From Oscheius sp. JU75 (taxonomy: Eukaryota; Nematoda; Chromadorea; Rhabditida; Rhabditidae), in assembly GCA_037178855.1 (NCBI GenBank), contig JASJZC010000005.1, positions 558,001-622,000 of the forward strand: DNA of 64,000 nt, given 5' to 3'. Positions 11,549-23,900 of this stretch are shown in pieces. The notes under the pieces are model-generated. The model saw nothing but the letters and a program-made list of their open reading frames with translations, was not told the DNA's origin and searched no databases. Position numbers and translations under genes: made by a program. How positions within the stretch are numbered: position 1 is the first letter of the stretch; every line of letters starts with the position of its first letter.

Positions 11549-14500
11549 ATGTACGCTCCCTATGGCCTCCCGCCAGAGGTTGGCGAGATCCTGAGGGCCA
11601 AGGACGAGGAAAATAGGAGACTGGACAAGCAGATTGAGATGATGGCCACGATGAGGCAGGAGATCTACGAGCTGAAGAGGGAGGTGAGTCGAACGGAACT
11701 CATTGAAATATGTGTAAGAAGATCTGTGGGCGGTTCCTAGATACCGTCCGGGCAGTGGTTTGCCGCCCGCCCATCGCCTGCCGATTTCCCCGCATTCCAA
11801 GGCGGTGCTCCTATCCGAGCGGTAGGAGCAAAACTTTTCAAGCAATGAGCAAAGACGATATAGAATAGTGGTACGCCAAATGATATGATTGCACAATTTG
11901 ACGAAAGAAAAAGAACGGCGGTTCTTTTCCCCGCATTTCCTCGATCAGCTGACAGATTTGCGCTACTATTAGAGCCTAATATTAGAATGAAGTTTGTTCT
12001 GGAATGATATTAGGAAAAACAGAAAGACAGTTTTGAAAGAGGCAGAAGGAAAGTTGATCGCCTGGCATCTTGCCATTTCCTCACTGGAGTCCATTTATCC
12101 AGAAGCTGAAACAGAAAACTTTGTGCAAAAATATAACAAGGTTTTTCAAAAACATGCTCTGGAAAACTAGGTAATGCTCTCCAGCAGCTTTTCTACCATC
12201 ATTCTCTCCCGTACCATCTCACCAAAAAGGCTTTCTAGCAGAGCCAGCTCTCAGCTGGTTCTTCTCGACCATCCTTCTTCGACCACCATCGGGCTAGTAC
12301 TTCATTGTAAGTTAAATTTTGAAAAAAAAAAAACATCGGGTCATTCAGTCACGGTCAACTACCACCAAGTGGCTTCTTTTCTCTACCACAATGGCCAGAT
12401 TCGGAGGAAGCTTTGAGGAGAGGAGATAGAGACAGGAAGAGAAGTCGAAGCCGAGAGAGACGGACAGAGAGGAGAGAGAGTCGAGATAGAGGCAGACACA
12501 GAGAGTCGAGAAGGACGAGATCCAGAAGCAGGGATAGAGAGACGTGGAAGGAGAGTAGGAGGTGGGTTGTGATAAGTCACTATTCAGTCGAGATTTGCCA
12601 GGTTAAAATGTCTGTATTAGGATTTTTCTTTTTATGTAGGTGCTGGAACATATAACGCAGGGTACTGTGACTTAAAAATGAGCCCAAAGCAGTGATCTGC
12701 GACTTAGGAAGTCTGTCAAATGTGAAACTAAAAAAATCATTCGAAATTTTACTAGTCTTTTGAAGGGCGAAAATTCACGAGAAAGAATGGTACCGTTGTA
12801 ATTTGCCTGTATTTTTTGGGCTCCTAGGGGTCATTTTATAGGCTGTGCTTTCGAAAAACATAACTAGACAGTGCAAACAACGATGAAAAAGGCGCTTTGG
12901 GTAGGTTTAGCGGGTTCGAAATTTTACTAGTCTCTTGAATGTTTGGACTAATTGAGTCTTGATATGCTTCTCAGCCCTACGGAATATGATACTGAGTTGT
13001 CGTTCGATGTTAGGAAAAAGTACAATGGTTCTTGAGTTAATAGTATTTAAAGGATTGGACACCCCTTCAAAAGAGAGTCAAGCAGTAAAACAGTACAGGC
13101 AAAGACTTACGATACCGTTAAAACCAAAAGAGTACACAGCAGAAATTTCGGATCCAGATCCCGTTCGCGTGACCCTCGATCCACGACCGTTTTCTCATTT
13201 CTCTCTAGGAGATCTCCCGAATCGTCTCGGGACCGCTCTCCTCCAAGGAGGCCGGTTCTTTCGCCAAGAAGGGAGAGGTCGAGAGACAGAGACAGTGACA
13301 GAAAGAGGGAGGAGTTGAGCAAGAGGACAGAGACGGTCTGCTCTTCATCATCTTCAAGAAGAAGAGAGGAAGAGAAGAGAAGGAAGGAGAAGTGGAGAGA
13401 GGATCCGAAAAGTTCAAAGGCTTCTTCAGAGCCAAAGAAAAGCTGCAATTCAACTACCAGCAGGCAACGGGGTGATGATAAGAAGAAGGAGGAGATCAAG
13501 TCATCCAGTAAGTTTGTGAAAGTTATATAGACTTTCGAGTCGAATCGAGCCCGGGCTGTTCGGATCAAAAGCGCGCGCTAGCAGTACAGTAACCTAGAAA
13601 GGCCACACACGGACAGTCCGCATTTGTAAGAATTGATCACCGAAACTTTTCTTCTCTGTTTCAGTATAAGCTGAACCTTTGTCTAGTTCCTTAACTGCTG
13701 AATGAAGTACACCAAAAAAGTAGTACCCGTTATCTTTCCAGGCACCCACCATTCCTCCTCATCGAAGAAGCTATCGACTTCCACCAAACCATCTAGCTCG
13801 TCTTTTACCAAAGCTTCTTCATCATCCTCATCGAGTTGGCGGAAAGAAGAGGACAGAAGGAAGGAAGAGTCAACGAATTCTTCTTTTGCTTCTTCTTCCA
13901 AGACAACCAAACACCCTTCCAGTTCCTCATCCAGTAGAGACTGGACAAAGGATTCCAGGGAATCGGAGAAGAGGAAGGAGAAGAAGGCTGAAGAAGGTAC
14001 AATAAACCATAGAAAATATCAGATCATCGGATTTCAGAGCCTGAAATCGACCTGGAGATGTTGGAGGAAGTAGACGACGATTATGATTATTTCGATACGG
14101 TCAGTGAGCACGAGGTGTTGGAGAGAATTCCGACCCCGGACGATGGACTGTCGGCTTATGAGAGAATGCAGAGAAAGCTTCTGGCTGTAAGTTACTGTAA
14201 AATGGTCTAGGATCAAAAATGTTTCAAACACTCTAGAAAGTGAGAAAATGTTTGTTTCGACTGCAATTTCGTGGTGTTTCGGCATGTATAAATGTCGGAC
14301 ATGAAGAGAAGACAACTGTGAAGTGACACTCATCCTGAGAGAAAGATATAGTAAAAAATTATTTCGACTACCGCAGAACAGGTATCGAACTGGAATGAGG
14401 TGTGTATCAGGGGTACCGTATACCCGAAAGTCAAAAGTACAGCATGTTGCGCACCAACTTGTAATTATAGGCGTCAATAGATGACAAACAACATCAAACA

Positions 14501-16824
14501 AACAGGTTTACAATCAGACCAGTTAAACCATCGTGAAACAACGTGACATTACCAATTTTTGAAGGCGTAACTTTTGAAGGAAAATGTTTCACGGTGTACA
14601 TAAAACAGAAGTGACTCTAAAGTAACACTTTATCCGGATCCAAGCTTCCAAAAATACAAAAAGTTTTCAGATTTCCAACGATCTGGACGAGTACTTGACA
14701 GACGAAGAAGAAGAAGCACATGACACTATCGAGACATTTTCAGAATCTGTACCGGTCGAAGACTCCATCACAAAGATCCATATAGCCCAGAACTTGGGTA
14801 AAGTGAAGAAGAAGAAGGCCACCCGTCAGGCTGCTGAAATAGCCAAAAGGCTAAAATCAGGCCAGAAGCTAAGCAAGAATCAGAAAAGGGCTATTCGGGT
14901 CGGGAGCCTACAGATTACTGTAGGCGGCGAGCCCGGGAGACAGGTCAAGGTTTTGGGTCCCGAGACGGCAGATACTAAAGAAAAGGATACTGTGAGGAAG
15001 ACTACAGTAATCAACAAGAATCCCACCGCGAAGACTACAATAGGAGAGAGTTCTGAAATGGAGAGTCCAGTAAGCACGAAGTATCCCGCCAAGAACACTA
15101 CCGTTCCCTATCCACCAGCTGACTCATCAGTAGTTCTGGGAGAAGTTACTGAAACCCCAACCTTATCCAAACGACAACAACGGAGGAAAAGGAAAGAAGC
15201 TAACGTCCCGACTACAGTACCCAAAAAGATGGCTCTACCTACAGTATCCAAGAAGAATCCGTTGGCGATCGACTTGACCAGTGGCCATAGGGTGGAAAAA
15301 GTCACGCCGGCGCCAACAGTAAGCTCTGTGCAGGCGAAAAGTACAGTATCCAGTGGTCTCGTCACAAGGTCCATAGTCTCTGGCAGCGCTGAAAAGACAA
15401 CTACAGTATCCAGTAGACAACCTACAAAGTCTACCTCTGTACCGTCAAAAACTACAGTATCCAGTTCAAACTCCTCCGGTTCCGAGACGAAGTCCACGGT
15501 TTGGCGGAAGGAGACCGGTCTCCAACCTACTGTAATCCCCACCCTGCACAGAAAGCCCATTCCCAGCTTGATGGACGTTCCTGTACAGGCCCTATGGGGT
15601 TCCTTCCCTGCCCCGACCAGTCATTTTGTCTCTACTTCTACTTACAGTAATCTCATCCCATCTTTTTGCGATTCCCCGCACTTTAGTGGTACTTATTTTG
15701 AGCCCAGCCCACCCGTCCAGGCCTACAGTACTCCTGTCCCGAGCTACAACCATCCCTACTTTTCCCAGCCGGCTCCGGTCCCACAATCGATGGCCTATTC
15801 CGTCCCGCCTCCGATGCAGATGCCGTTTCCGAGCTATGGACAGCCTGTGCAAGAAACTGTGAATCCGCCCGTCCCAGGAATGTCCACGAGCTTCCGTGCT
15901 GATTTGGCTAGACAGGCAGAGAGCTTTTTGAAGACTATCCAGAATCAAGATGGCCTGGTGGAAAGCGATCTGAAGAAGGGGATCGAGGAAAAGAAGATGA
16001 TGTGAGTCTTTTTGGTATTTTTTTGTCGGATGTTTCTGATATTGTGCATAACTCTTTCTGTAGTTTATATGAGAATGGTGAAACATAAAAGTCTGCAGGA
16101 TCTAGTTTCGATCCGCTGGTTGTTCGAAGTAGTTTTGTGGACTAAGTGAAGAAGTTGAAACACATACAGTTCCATACAGGAAAGCGCATTAGGCCTGGAA
16201 AAGGTCGAAAAAATTATGAGAAGGCTAGGCTCTTTTTCACTTTGACGGTCAAAGTGAGAAAGAACCCGGAACTGTTTCCTTGACAACTTCTCCTTATTCA
16301 TACTTATCCTGAAGCAATAAAACTTTCTCCACGCTTCCTAAGACATTTTGTATACAAAGGTATGATAATCATAATAGTAGACTTCATGAAATTACGAGTG
16401 ACATCCCAAAGACGGTCTTCCATTTATGTCCATTTCGAACAATAAACTTTTCTTCTCAAGTTCTCACCACTGGACAAATTCGTAATTGCGCTTGCATGGC
16501 AAGAGGGGACTTTTTTCCACCAAGTGTGCACTGTCTTATGTCTGTTCCTAATAAAGTTTTACTCCCCCTTCTGTTTCTGAGCCTCTCTATCTCTCTATCT
16601 ATCTATCTCTCTCTCTCTCTCCCACACACACTAACCCCACCCTTTTCAGTAGTACCCAGGGCACGGTCGACCTGACCACCCACGTGACTCTAGATAAGAG
16701 TGGAGCTCCGGTCCCGCGTCTTACGGCCCAGATCCTCGGAGGATCTGGCGGTCAACTGGTACAGAAGAGACGAAAGACAGAAATTAACCCTGATGAGGAC
16801 GAGTATGATATGATTTTCAAGTGA
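11549..16824 (+). CDS. Large Arg/Ser-rich nuclear-type protein, unknown function
   Basis: Ten exons: 11549-11683, 11741-11757, 12014-12140, 12239-12306, 12349-12561, 13209-13507, 13742-13996, 14038-14186, 14671-16001, 16650-16824. The phase closes, giving 922 residues. The frame only works with a 17-base microexon (11741-11757). The N-terminus (1-45, MYAPYGLPPEVGEI) is a short coiled-coil-like segment. An RS-type region follows (RDRKRSRSRERR, RSPESSRDRSPPRR), then Ser-rich tracts, an acidic block (DDDYDYFD, EYLTDEEEE), a basic KVKKKKATRQAAEIAKRLKSG stretch, Thr/Val/Ser-rich repeats, a Pro/Tyr/Ser-rich segment, and a conserved-looking C-terminus. RS content suggests RNA processing, but no RRM or other folded domain is visible and I do not recognise the family. 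Exons 2 and 3 are the least certain. Confidence 0.72.
15000..15735 (+). repeat. TACAGTA-bearing degenerate repeats in coding sequence
   Basis: Within exon 9 of the RS-rich gene, the heptamer TACAGTA or a close variant occurs about ten times in some 735 bases (for example near 15003, 15216, 15240, 15345, 15403, 15453, 15646 and 15723). The protein reading is mostly T-T-V-S/P or Y-S-T. It may be an expanded low-complexity coding repeat, or a nucleotide motif that is itself selected or common in this genome. Confidence 0.6.
16570..16629. repeat. CT/CTAT simple repeat in last intron
   Basis: A tract of TCTCTATC and TCTC units ends in CCCACACACAC just upstream of the final acceptor of the RS-rich gene (CCTTTTCAG at 16641-16649). 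It extends the pyrimidine tract before that acceptor. Confidence 0.8.
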
Positions 16825-18000
16825 TTAATTCTTTTTTTCTTGGATAGGTATATAAAGATTTTTTTTGAATAGGTCGGAGATTTTGAAGAAGTTTTGGTTA
16901 CAGGACCGAGTCAGTATTTATCATTTGCTGAACATCGAGCTAAAGGACAGTTGCAACAATTTATACTCTTTCACTTATACTCACTGTTTGAAACAAATTT
17001 CTGTGAAAATTATATTTTAAACCAAAAGGTGGGGCTGATAGATCCCGACCAGGAGAAGTCACCAACTATGTCAGTTTTGGAACAAGCTGAACAATTTTTC
17101 ATGTTTTACTTTTTTTTTTTAGGAAATAGCCATAGAAGACATGCTATTATGTAGAGCTCATCTGTCTACCTAAATTTCAGACATGGGCCTTAGGCCCGGA
17201 AAAGTAAGGGTCGGGCCTGCGCTGGAAATCGTTGTTGGCCCGGCCCGACCCGAAACGCAAAAAAAAACGCTGAAACTATCCTTTTGGTGTAACATAACCG
17301 CGTGTCTGGTCTCGTTGGGAATCTCTTGCCTTACGGTAGGTAGGGGCAGGATAGCGCAGTTGCAGGTGGCGCCAACGCTAATAAATCGGTTTGTTCCCCA
17401 TCGCGGTCCAGCCAAGGATTTCATCTTCTCGCAGGTCGATAAATTGGTAGTAGCTTGCTACAAAAGTGAGGGCGTTCCTATAAAACGTTGGGCAGCTTTG
17501 GAACGTAATGCCCCGCGATCTGGCCCCTTGGGAAGCCTCCGCAACGGTCGGCGTCGTAAGACCCCGCAGGAGCTGCTGAATAAAGCCTAAGCCTAAGATA
17601 ACAAACTAAAAGTAACAAATAGAAGCTTGGTAAACTTATGTTTTTGTAGAAACATGTATGAAAAGTACTGTAGATAAAATACTGAGGTAAATAATCTCTT
17701 TATATCTTTCCAATGCTCCCCTCCCCACCAGAAGTCGGAGAAATAGGATAATATATGATCACTTCATGAAAAAGTAATACGGATGACCTTTGTTTAGAAA
17801 CCTGTAGATGGTCTAACCAATACGTCGTAGAATGATACCGGTTTTCCAAATGTTTCAAGCTTCGCATAGCACTATTCTCGCCTTTCTACCTCAATTGATG
17901 GTTAGATCTTTTTTTGCAAACCTCTCAAAAAAAACTTTCAACACCTCCTCCCCTACTCGCTCCTCAAGTTTTAATTTTCCAGGCTTCGACCCACCATTAA
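16825..18000. other. Intergenic, with dispersed repeat at 17180-17590
   Basis: There is no supportable gene between the RS-rich gene and the 18001 gene. An open frame of 135 codons (17183-17590) is rich in Arg, Gly and Pro. Its 3' part (about 17514-17572) recurs inverted near 43097-43158, so it is better read as a mobile-element remnant. Confidence 0.45.
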
Positions 18001-18873
18001 ATGGCCTCCAGTCAGGGTCAAATCCAGCCAGCTTCTGACCTACCCATGCAGATTCTACCGTCGAACCCCTGTCCGCAGAAGACTCAAGGAAAACGGAAAC
18101 AGCAGCCCTTAGATCCGATCCAGAGACATGAAAGGAACCAGCAGTTTATTGAGATGCGTCTCGCGCAAAAGAGAGCTAGGGAAGAGGCCTTCTTTGAACA
18201 GGATCAATCGGCGGGAAGCTCGGATTCAGTGATGCCGGTAATGGATATGAGCGATGGACCGATGCCTCCGATCCAGTCAAAACGATTCGATTATACAAAA
18301 CTTAAAGATTTAAAGTTCCCGCACAATCAGTACCATAAGTGGGATGATGAAAGGGTGGGTCATGGGTTTTTTTGGTTTCAAAAGTGTAGAAAAAAACTGA
18401 AGAGACAGGGTGACACATAGACACTTCTTTCCATATCACAACAAAATTTCATGTTGCTCCATTTTTCAGAAACGGAAACTCTTCGCCAGAATCACCTGTC
18501 TCCCTCCCCATCTCCTGACTGTCGGAACTCGCAAGAAGGAAGCCGTCTTGGCTGGTAAGTTCTGTGGGCACGGGTGTTAAATTTTAGTCTCCTTGAGCAG
18601 AAAACATGCCTCAAAAGACTTGGGAAATATGGGAATCTTTCAGAAATGTTGAATAGAATCCTCTCCCCGAAATTCCTGGCCCGACAACTAGAGCTGGAAC
18701 AGAACAAGCTTTCGAGGAGCGCAAAAGAGGCCTTCAAGGCCCGGAAGTTGTTGACACAGCAGAACAATGAAGCAGGAATGGCCAGACCGATATCCATGAC
18801 TAATCAACAGAATCAGCCGGCCTTCCCTGTCTTTGATGGAGTATATCGTAACAACCCATTGTCGGGGCTCTAG
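18001..18873 (+). CDS. Unrecognised 222-residue protein
   Basis: Exons 18001-18354, 18470-18554, 18644-18873 close in phase to 222 residues. TTTTCCAG ends 18 bases before the ATG, supporting this start. The N-terminal half is Gln/Pro-rich and low complexity. A more ordered centre follows (FDYTKLKDLKFPHNQYHKW, then FARITCLPPHLLTVGTRKKEAVLAEML), then a charged helix-like segment rich in Glu, Lys, Arg and Gln (LARQLELEQNKLSRSAKEAF), and a polar tail. There is no signal peptide or membrane segment. I do not recognise the family; it could be a nematode-restricted nuclear protein, but nothing in the sequence proves that. Confidence 0.7.
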
Positions 18874-18957
18874 CAAGATAGCCATACAAGGGTGTGTCTG
18901 ACTAGACTAGATTCCCCGACGGGTGGATGTTCTTCATTCTGTCTAAGATAATCTAAG

Positions 18958-19605
18958 TTAGGAGATAGCTCTGCTCAGCCCTTTATTCTTTTCCATTTGG
19001 CACTTCCAATTGTCCAGGATATCCAGTGTCGGACACATGGTGAAGTGGTGGGGTGGTAGATTCTCCATTCCCACAATCTCGGCATTGTTCTCGCAGTAGG
19101 TACAGGGAGGGGTGCGCAGCCTCCTTTGCAAAAGCTCAGACTCTTCGTACACAGAATGCATCAAGTCTTTTCTTTTAGGCACTTCATGCGATCTTGACCA
19201 GAGACGTATCTCTGGCAGGTGTGCGTGAGGTGTCTTCCTTTGCAAAGATTGCACTTTACCTTTTTCCTGTAGGATTCCTTTGATGGCCTCTTGCGACATT
19301 TGCCGAGTTTGAGACTTAAAGGATCCTTCACTGCAGTTTTTGCTGAAGACCTGTGGGCGCCTTTTGGCTCAAGGACTTTAATTGTGGGAACTGGAGTAGT
19401 GGACGAGACGTTTTGAGGTCCCACTACATGGGGCTGTAGTTGTTTCTGAGGTTCCATTTGGGCAGCCGTTTTCGGGCGATTGCTCTTCTTCCCGGCTCTT
19501 CGCTTCTGTTTCGGCTGCTTCAACAATGGGAGTGACTTCTCGGGCTGACGAATTAGGTCTTGTATCCGTACCAGCACTTCTTTTTCTTGAGTATCGAACG
19601 CTGAT
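18958..19605 (-). pseudogene. Zinc-knuckle coding region with a frameshift
   Basis: The leftward reading has a Lys/Pro/Gln-rich basic segment, then a zinc knuckle CNLCKGRHLTHTC (C-X2-C-X3-H-X4-C, near 19235). It then runs into a stop at about 19161. A second frame, displaced by one base, continues with a possible second Cys/His cluster (CTYCENN...HHFTMC) to a stop at 18958-18960. No intron of workable size can join the frames. Either this is a pseudogene or one base is wrong here. Zinc knuckles of this spacing occur in retroelement Gag proteins and in cellular RNA-binding proteins; the source is undecided. The 5' end is not defined. It converges on the 18001 gene with only 84 bases between stop codons. 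Confidence 0.42.
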
Positions 19606-19649
19606 TTCTTTGAAGAGTTGGGCTGTCTTCAGGTTGATCCCTACCATTG

Positions 19650-21440
19650 GAGCCTAATGAATGGGAACGAGCCGGTCACTTCCATCGACGGCATGAGCTC
19701 TATCGGAAGCCTGATTATCCTATTAGGTCACTCGGCTAAGGGAAAAAGACGAATACTATTGTGTGCAGTACTGGATTTCCGCAGTTTTGTGTTTTTTTTC
19801 TATAACAACAAAAAACATACAACAATACGAGTGAATGTCTCAAAATGTGAATGGGGATCAGTCCATGGACCATTCGTCACTGGTTGGAGCTTCTTCTACT
19901 TCGACATCGGTAGCGACCGTCGATCAAGAGTGAAGATGCAAAAAAGTGTTTTCTATTTTGCTTGAAAAGCATCACGGTAAAATTATAACCACAAAATATT
20001 AACAAAAATGATCAGAAAAGGAAAATATATGGAAACAAGCAAAGTTGAAAAATGACAAAGAAAATTTGAATTCGCGCCGCATTTTTCGAGGCCCGTGATG
20101 GGACACGATTTTTCGTTTTCGAAAAACCTTTAAAAAATTGGCTCACTGCCGCTATTCGTTGGAAATGGACTATAATATGGTGGTGAGCGCAGTGGGCTGG
20201 GATTCAATTGCTTGCTGGTTCGGGTCCGCACGAATTTATTTTTAACTTTTTTTCCGTATTTTAACTGTGACTATGTGCTTTTTCTTTATGTTTGTTTTCA
20301 CGACGCAAACTTTTTAGTTTCCACATGAACCCATCTAAAATCCTCGGATTGTTTTTCGGAAGGCCCTCAGGCGACGCGAAATAAAACGGAAGATCCCTGG
20401 AGGCCAAAAAACTAAAAACGTACAGTACTCTGTCTCACTCTCTTTCTTTCTTTCTGTCTCTCTAACTTCTGTTTCAAACTCCAGTATTCGCAGCTTAACC
20501 AAAATGCTGCGGTATCTCCCTCCCTGACGATGAGTAGCTTCCTCGGTCTTCTGCTTTTCAAGAACCGAGTTCGAATAAATACTTCTATATTCCAAGTAGA
20601 CCCCTTGGGAAGCTCGTTCTACAAAGATCTACGATGGTCCCCCTTGCTAACAACAAGCAAATACTTTCATGTTTCTGTTTTTAGTTCAAAGAAGAGCACC
20701 CACAGTGAAATCTCACTGTTTTTAATAATGTGTGAGGACTTAAGCGGCCCTTCTTGAATAGTTGTTCTTTGAAGTTTTCACTTTACTTGTTGACAAATTG
20801 AGGAGGAGAAAGCAACAGGACACAGATCTATGTAGTCTGTGTGTATGGGAGAGTTTGGAAAGTTAATGGAATGGATAGTCTCTCACTCTATATCTCTGTC
20901 TTTCTGCCTCTCTGTCTCACCGTGTCTATGTTCTTTGTCGTGGCCTCAATTACCAAATTAAAAACATAAATATTCCAACAAAACCCTCTAGTCAACTAAA
21001 AATAATTCCCTCACTCTATCATTATTTTCCGCGACAATAACAAATAACAGTTTGTAAGGTGTGGTGTACTTGTAGGAAGAGATCGGATAGCTGGTTGATG
21101 CATTTTGCAGAGAACAATTGAGACGTTCCAACTGTTCTAAAGAATCCTGGCTGCTTCTCTTGTTAGTTCAATTCAATATTTCAACATAGACTTCAGTTTC
21201 TCTAGTGGAAGACGAATTTCCTAGAGTCTAGTTTTGTCGGTTACAGAGAGATGTATTGACAGAGAGATCAAGAGACACAGAGACAGAGAGATAGAGATCT
21301 AACCTTCCAATATGCGATTCCATATAATATAACCTTCCAAGATGACCAAGCCTTCCGCTTCCCACTACTCTCGATCTATTTCCCAATCCTCCCATGCTTC
21401 TCCTTATCAGCGTTCAGAAGAAATTCCGAGTTTTTATTTA
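19650..21440. other. Intergenic, CT/GA-rich repeats
   Basis: No gene supported. CT/GT-rich simple repeats lie at about 20430-20465, 20870-20930 and 21240-21300, the last as purine-rich GACAGAGAGA units. Confidence 0.45.
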
Positions 21441-23900
21441 TTTATTTTGTTCCAAATCGTAGAATTATCTATGATGGTCAATGACTCGTTTCCAATCTTC
21501 ACTTGGGGCATTCCACCAGCATCTATCAAAATTTTGCTTCAAAAAATCTCTCCATCTTGGCGGTGGTTGTCCTCTAAGTCTTTTCCTGTCATAAGGAATC
21601 CAAGTCGTGGTAGCACGTGTCCATCTATCCTGAGGCATCTGCGTAATCCTGTGAGCCCAGGCAAGTTTCAGTCGGTCAGCTACTTTCACCCAATCTTTGA
21701 CTCTGGTAATATTTCTCACTCTATCGTTATTCCATCGATTCATCCTTGTAATCTTCAGCATTCTTCGCTCCATTTTTCTTTGAGCGACTTTCAGACGTTC
21801 CCTATCTTGTTCCTTGAGCGTCCAAGTTTCACAGCCATAGGTGACCACTGGAGTGATACAGGAGTTGAAAAGGTGGCGTCGTTTGTCCATGGGAATAGTT
21901 CTATCTGTTAACCACTTTGCTTGTTGACTCCATGCCAACCATCCTCTTCTGACAGCGCAATCAATCTCCCTATGGTGGTCCAATGGGAGAGAAATTGAGA
22001 CTCCGAGGTATTTCGCTTCGTCTTTGAAAGTAAAGTTCAGACCATTGACTGAGATGGGTGTCTTTGTTGTAGTACAGTTCGTAAGCAGAATCGTCTTCTT
22101 GTCGTTAATTCGTAGGCCAACTTGCTCGGCTGCATCCATCAGTTTTCGGAGCATTTTCTCCAGTTCGGGTCGAGATTTTCCGACAATGGTAACGTCGTCT
22201 GCGTATTCTAGACTTGTCAGCCTTAGAGGAGAGAGAGTATCTCCTTGGCGTATTCCTTTCCGGAAGTCCACATCTACTTTTTCCTTGTTGACAATAACGA
22301 ACGTGTTCGAGGATTCGTATATTCGTTGTAGCATAATCACTAATTCCTTTTTGACTCCAGCCGATGACAGTGTGCTCCAGACTGCATTCCATTCGATAGA
22401 GTCAAAAGCTTTGCAGAAGTCGACAAATGCGAAGTAGATAGGAGTTGAATATTCTGTGCATCTTTCGGCGATTTGCTTGACAGCATGAACATGATCCATC
22501 GTTGAAAAACCTTTGCGAAAGCCGCTTTGACTATAGTCTTCGAATTCATCGAGATTCCTTAGCATCCTCATCAAAATGACTTTTGTGCACACCTTCAAGA
22601 CAGTAGATAGTAGCGATACAGGTCGAAAATTTCCCAATTCTTCAGAGCTTCCTCCTTTATGTATCAGTTTCACCCAAGATTCACAAAGCCCAGTTGGAAC
22701 ATCATCTCCACGTGAAAGGCCATTGAGTAAAGCAGCAACTACTGGAGAGAGTTGTTCCGATGCCAGACTCAACATGTCAGGGAGAATATTATCGGGACCT
22801 GGGGAGTGTCCTAACTTCAAGGATTTGAGAGCGTATCGAGCTTCCTCCGTTGTGAAAGGGGGCAATGATTCATCTGACGGTCGTATGTAGAGATTCAGTG
22901 GAATTGAGCTTCGGAACAGATTGTCGTAGTATTGTTTGACCATCTTACAGGTGAAGCGTTGTGACTTAGTACATGTTGCTGGATCCTCCATCATCAACAA
23001 TGTCTTCTTGTGAGCCGTTGATCTTATTGCGTCTTTTATTCCTTTTCCATGAATGATAGCTTCTTTTATCCTCTCTTCTTTCCTTTTAGCAATGTCCTTT
23101 TGTAATTTAACCCGTGCTAGAGAACAAGCATTTTTGTATTCGTGAGCCATCAGAGGTTTTCCCTTGAAAAAATGTCTTCTGGCCAGGAGGTCCTTGGTAT
23201 GATCGCTTATCCATTTGATTTTAGGAATGTCTTGCCAGCAGTTCGAAGCAGCCGTTTCTGTATATGCACGTAGTATTGTGTATGAATTAGTAGCAGAATC
23301 TGCAAATGAGTTTTGAGGTTCACCAAGCAGCTGGACGTTGTTAACATATTGTCTCCTATTGAATCGTAAGTGTGGTTTAGGCTTCCTCCTCTTCCTTTGA
23401 ATTAGAGTAGTTTTGACGTGAGCAACTATAAGCCGATGATCAGAATCAAATTGAAAGGATCTATGGGTAAAACAGTTGACCACTTTGATTCTTGTAGACG
23501 ACAGCATGAAGTCAATTTGATTGAAAACTTGTCCGTTTGGGCTCCTCCAAGTCCACAGTTTGCTCTTCTTCCTTCGAAACATAGTATTCCATATTTTCAT
23601 ATCATTTCTCATAGCAAATTCGGTAAGCATTGTCCCACGTTGATTTCCGTCTCCTCCACAGTATTGTCCTACTGATTTTTTTAATTTCCGTCACGTCGTT
23701 GGATCTTGGCATTGAAATCTCCTGCTATGAATGGGGTAGCGTTCTTTGGGCATTTCCTTATTTCCTGTTCAATTTGCTCAAGGAAACTATCGTACTCATC
23801 ATCTGTATAGGTGCTTGTAGGAGCATAGCATCCGATAATGTAAACCTTTTCCGTTTTCAAATGAAATTCCGAATATGTTTTCGGAAATGACATGTTCCTC
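21430..23900 (-). mobile_element. Non-LTR retrotransposon, 5'-truncated and deleted (RTE-like)
   Basis: The leftward frame 23630-21465 encodes the end of an APE-type endonuclease (a DSDHRLIVAHV block), then reverse transcriptase with NFRPVSLLST, F.DFCKAFDSIEWNAVW, GIRQGDTLSP, EYADDVTIVGKS and the C-terminal QRKMERRML / DRKRLRGQPPPRW blocks. An upstream fragment (23893-23681: IIGCYAPTSTY and GDFNAKI) is offset by a frameshift in an A7 run near 23674. The endonuclease N-terminus is missing. Between RQGDTLSP and YADD about 30 residues of the palm are absent compared with the second LINE here. A short AAAT-repeat tail lies near 21435. Similarity in these blocks suggests the RTE group, but Jockey/CR1 types are not excluded. 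Dead copy. Confidence 0.88.

Noticed and set aside
12174-12416. Start of the RS-rich gene at the ATG in 12174
   Set aside because: That frame hits a stop after the next splice and does not reach the RS region; the chain from 11549 closes in phase.
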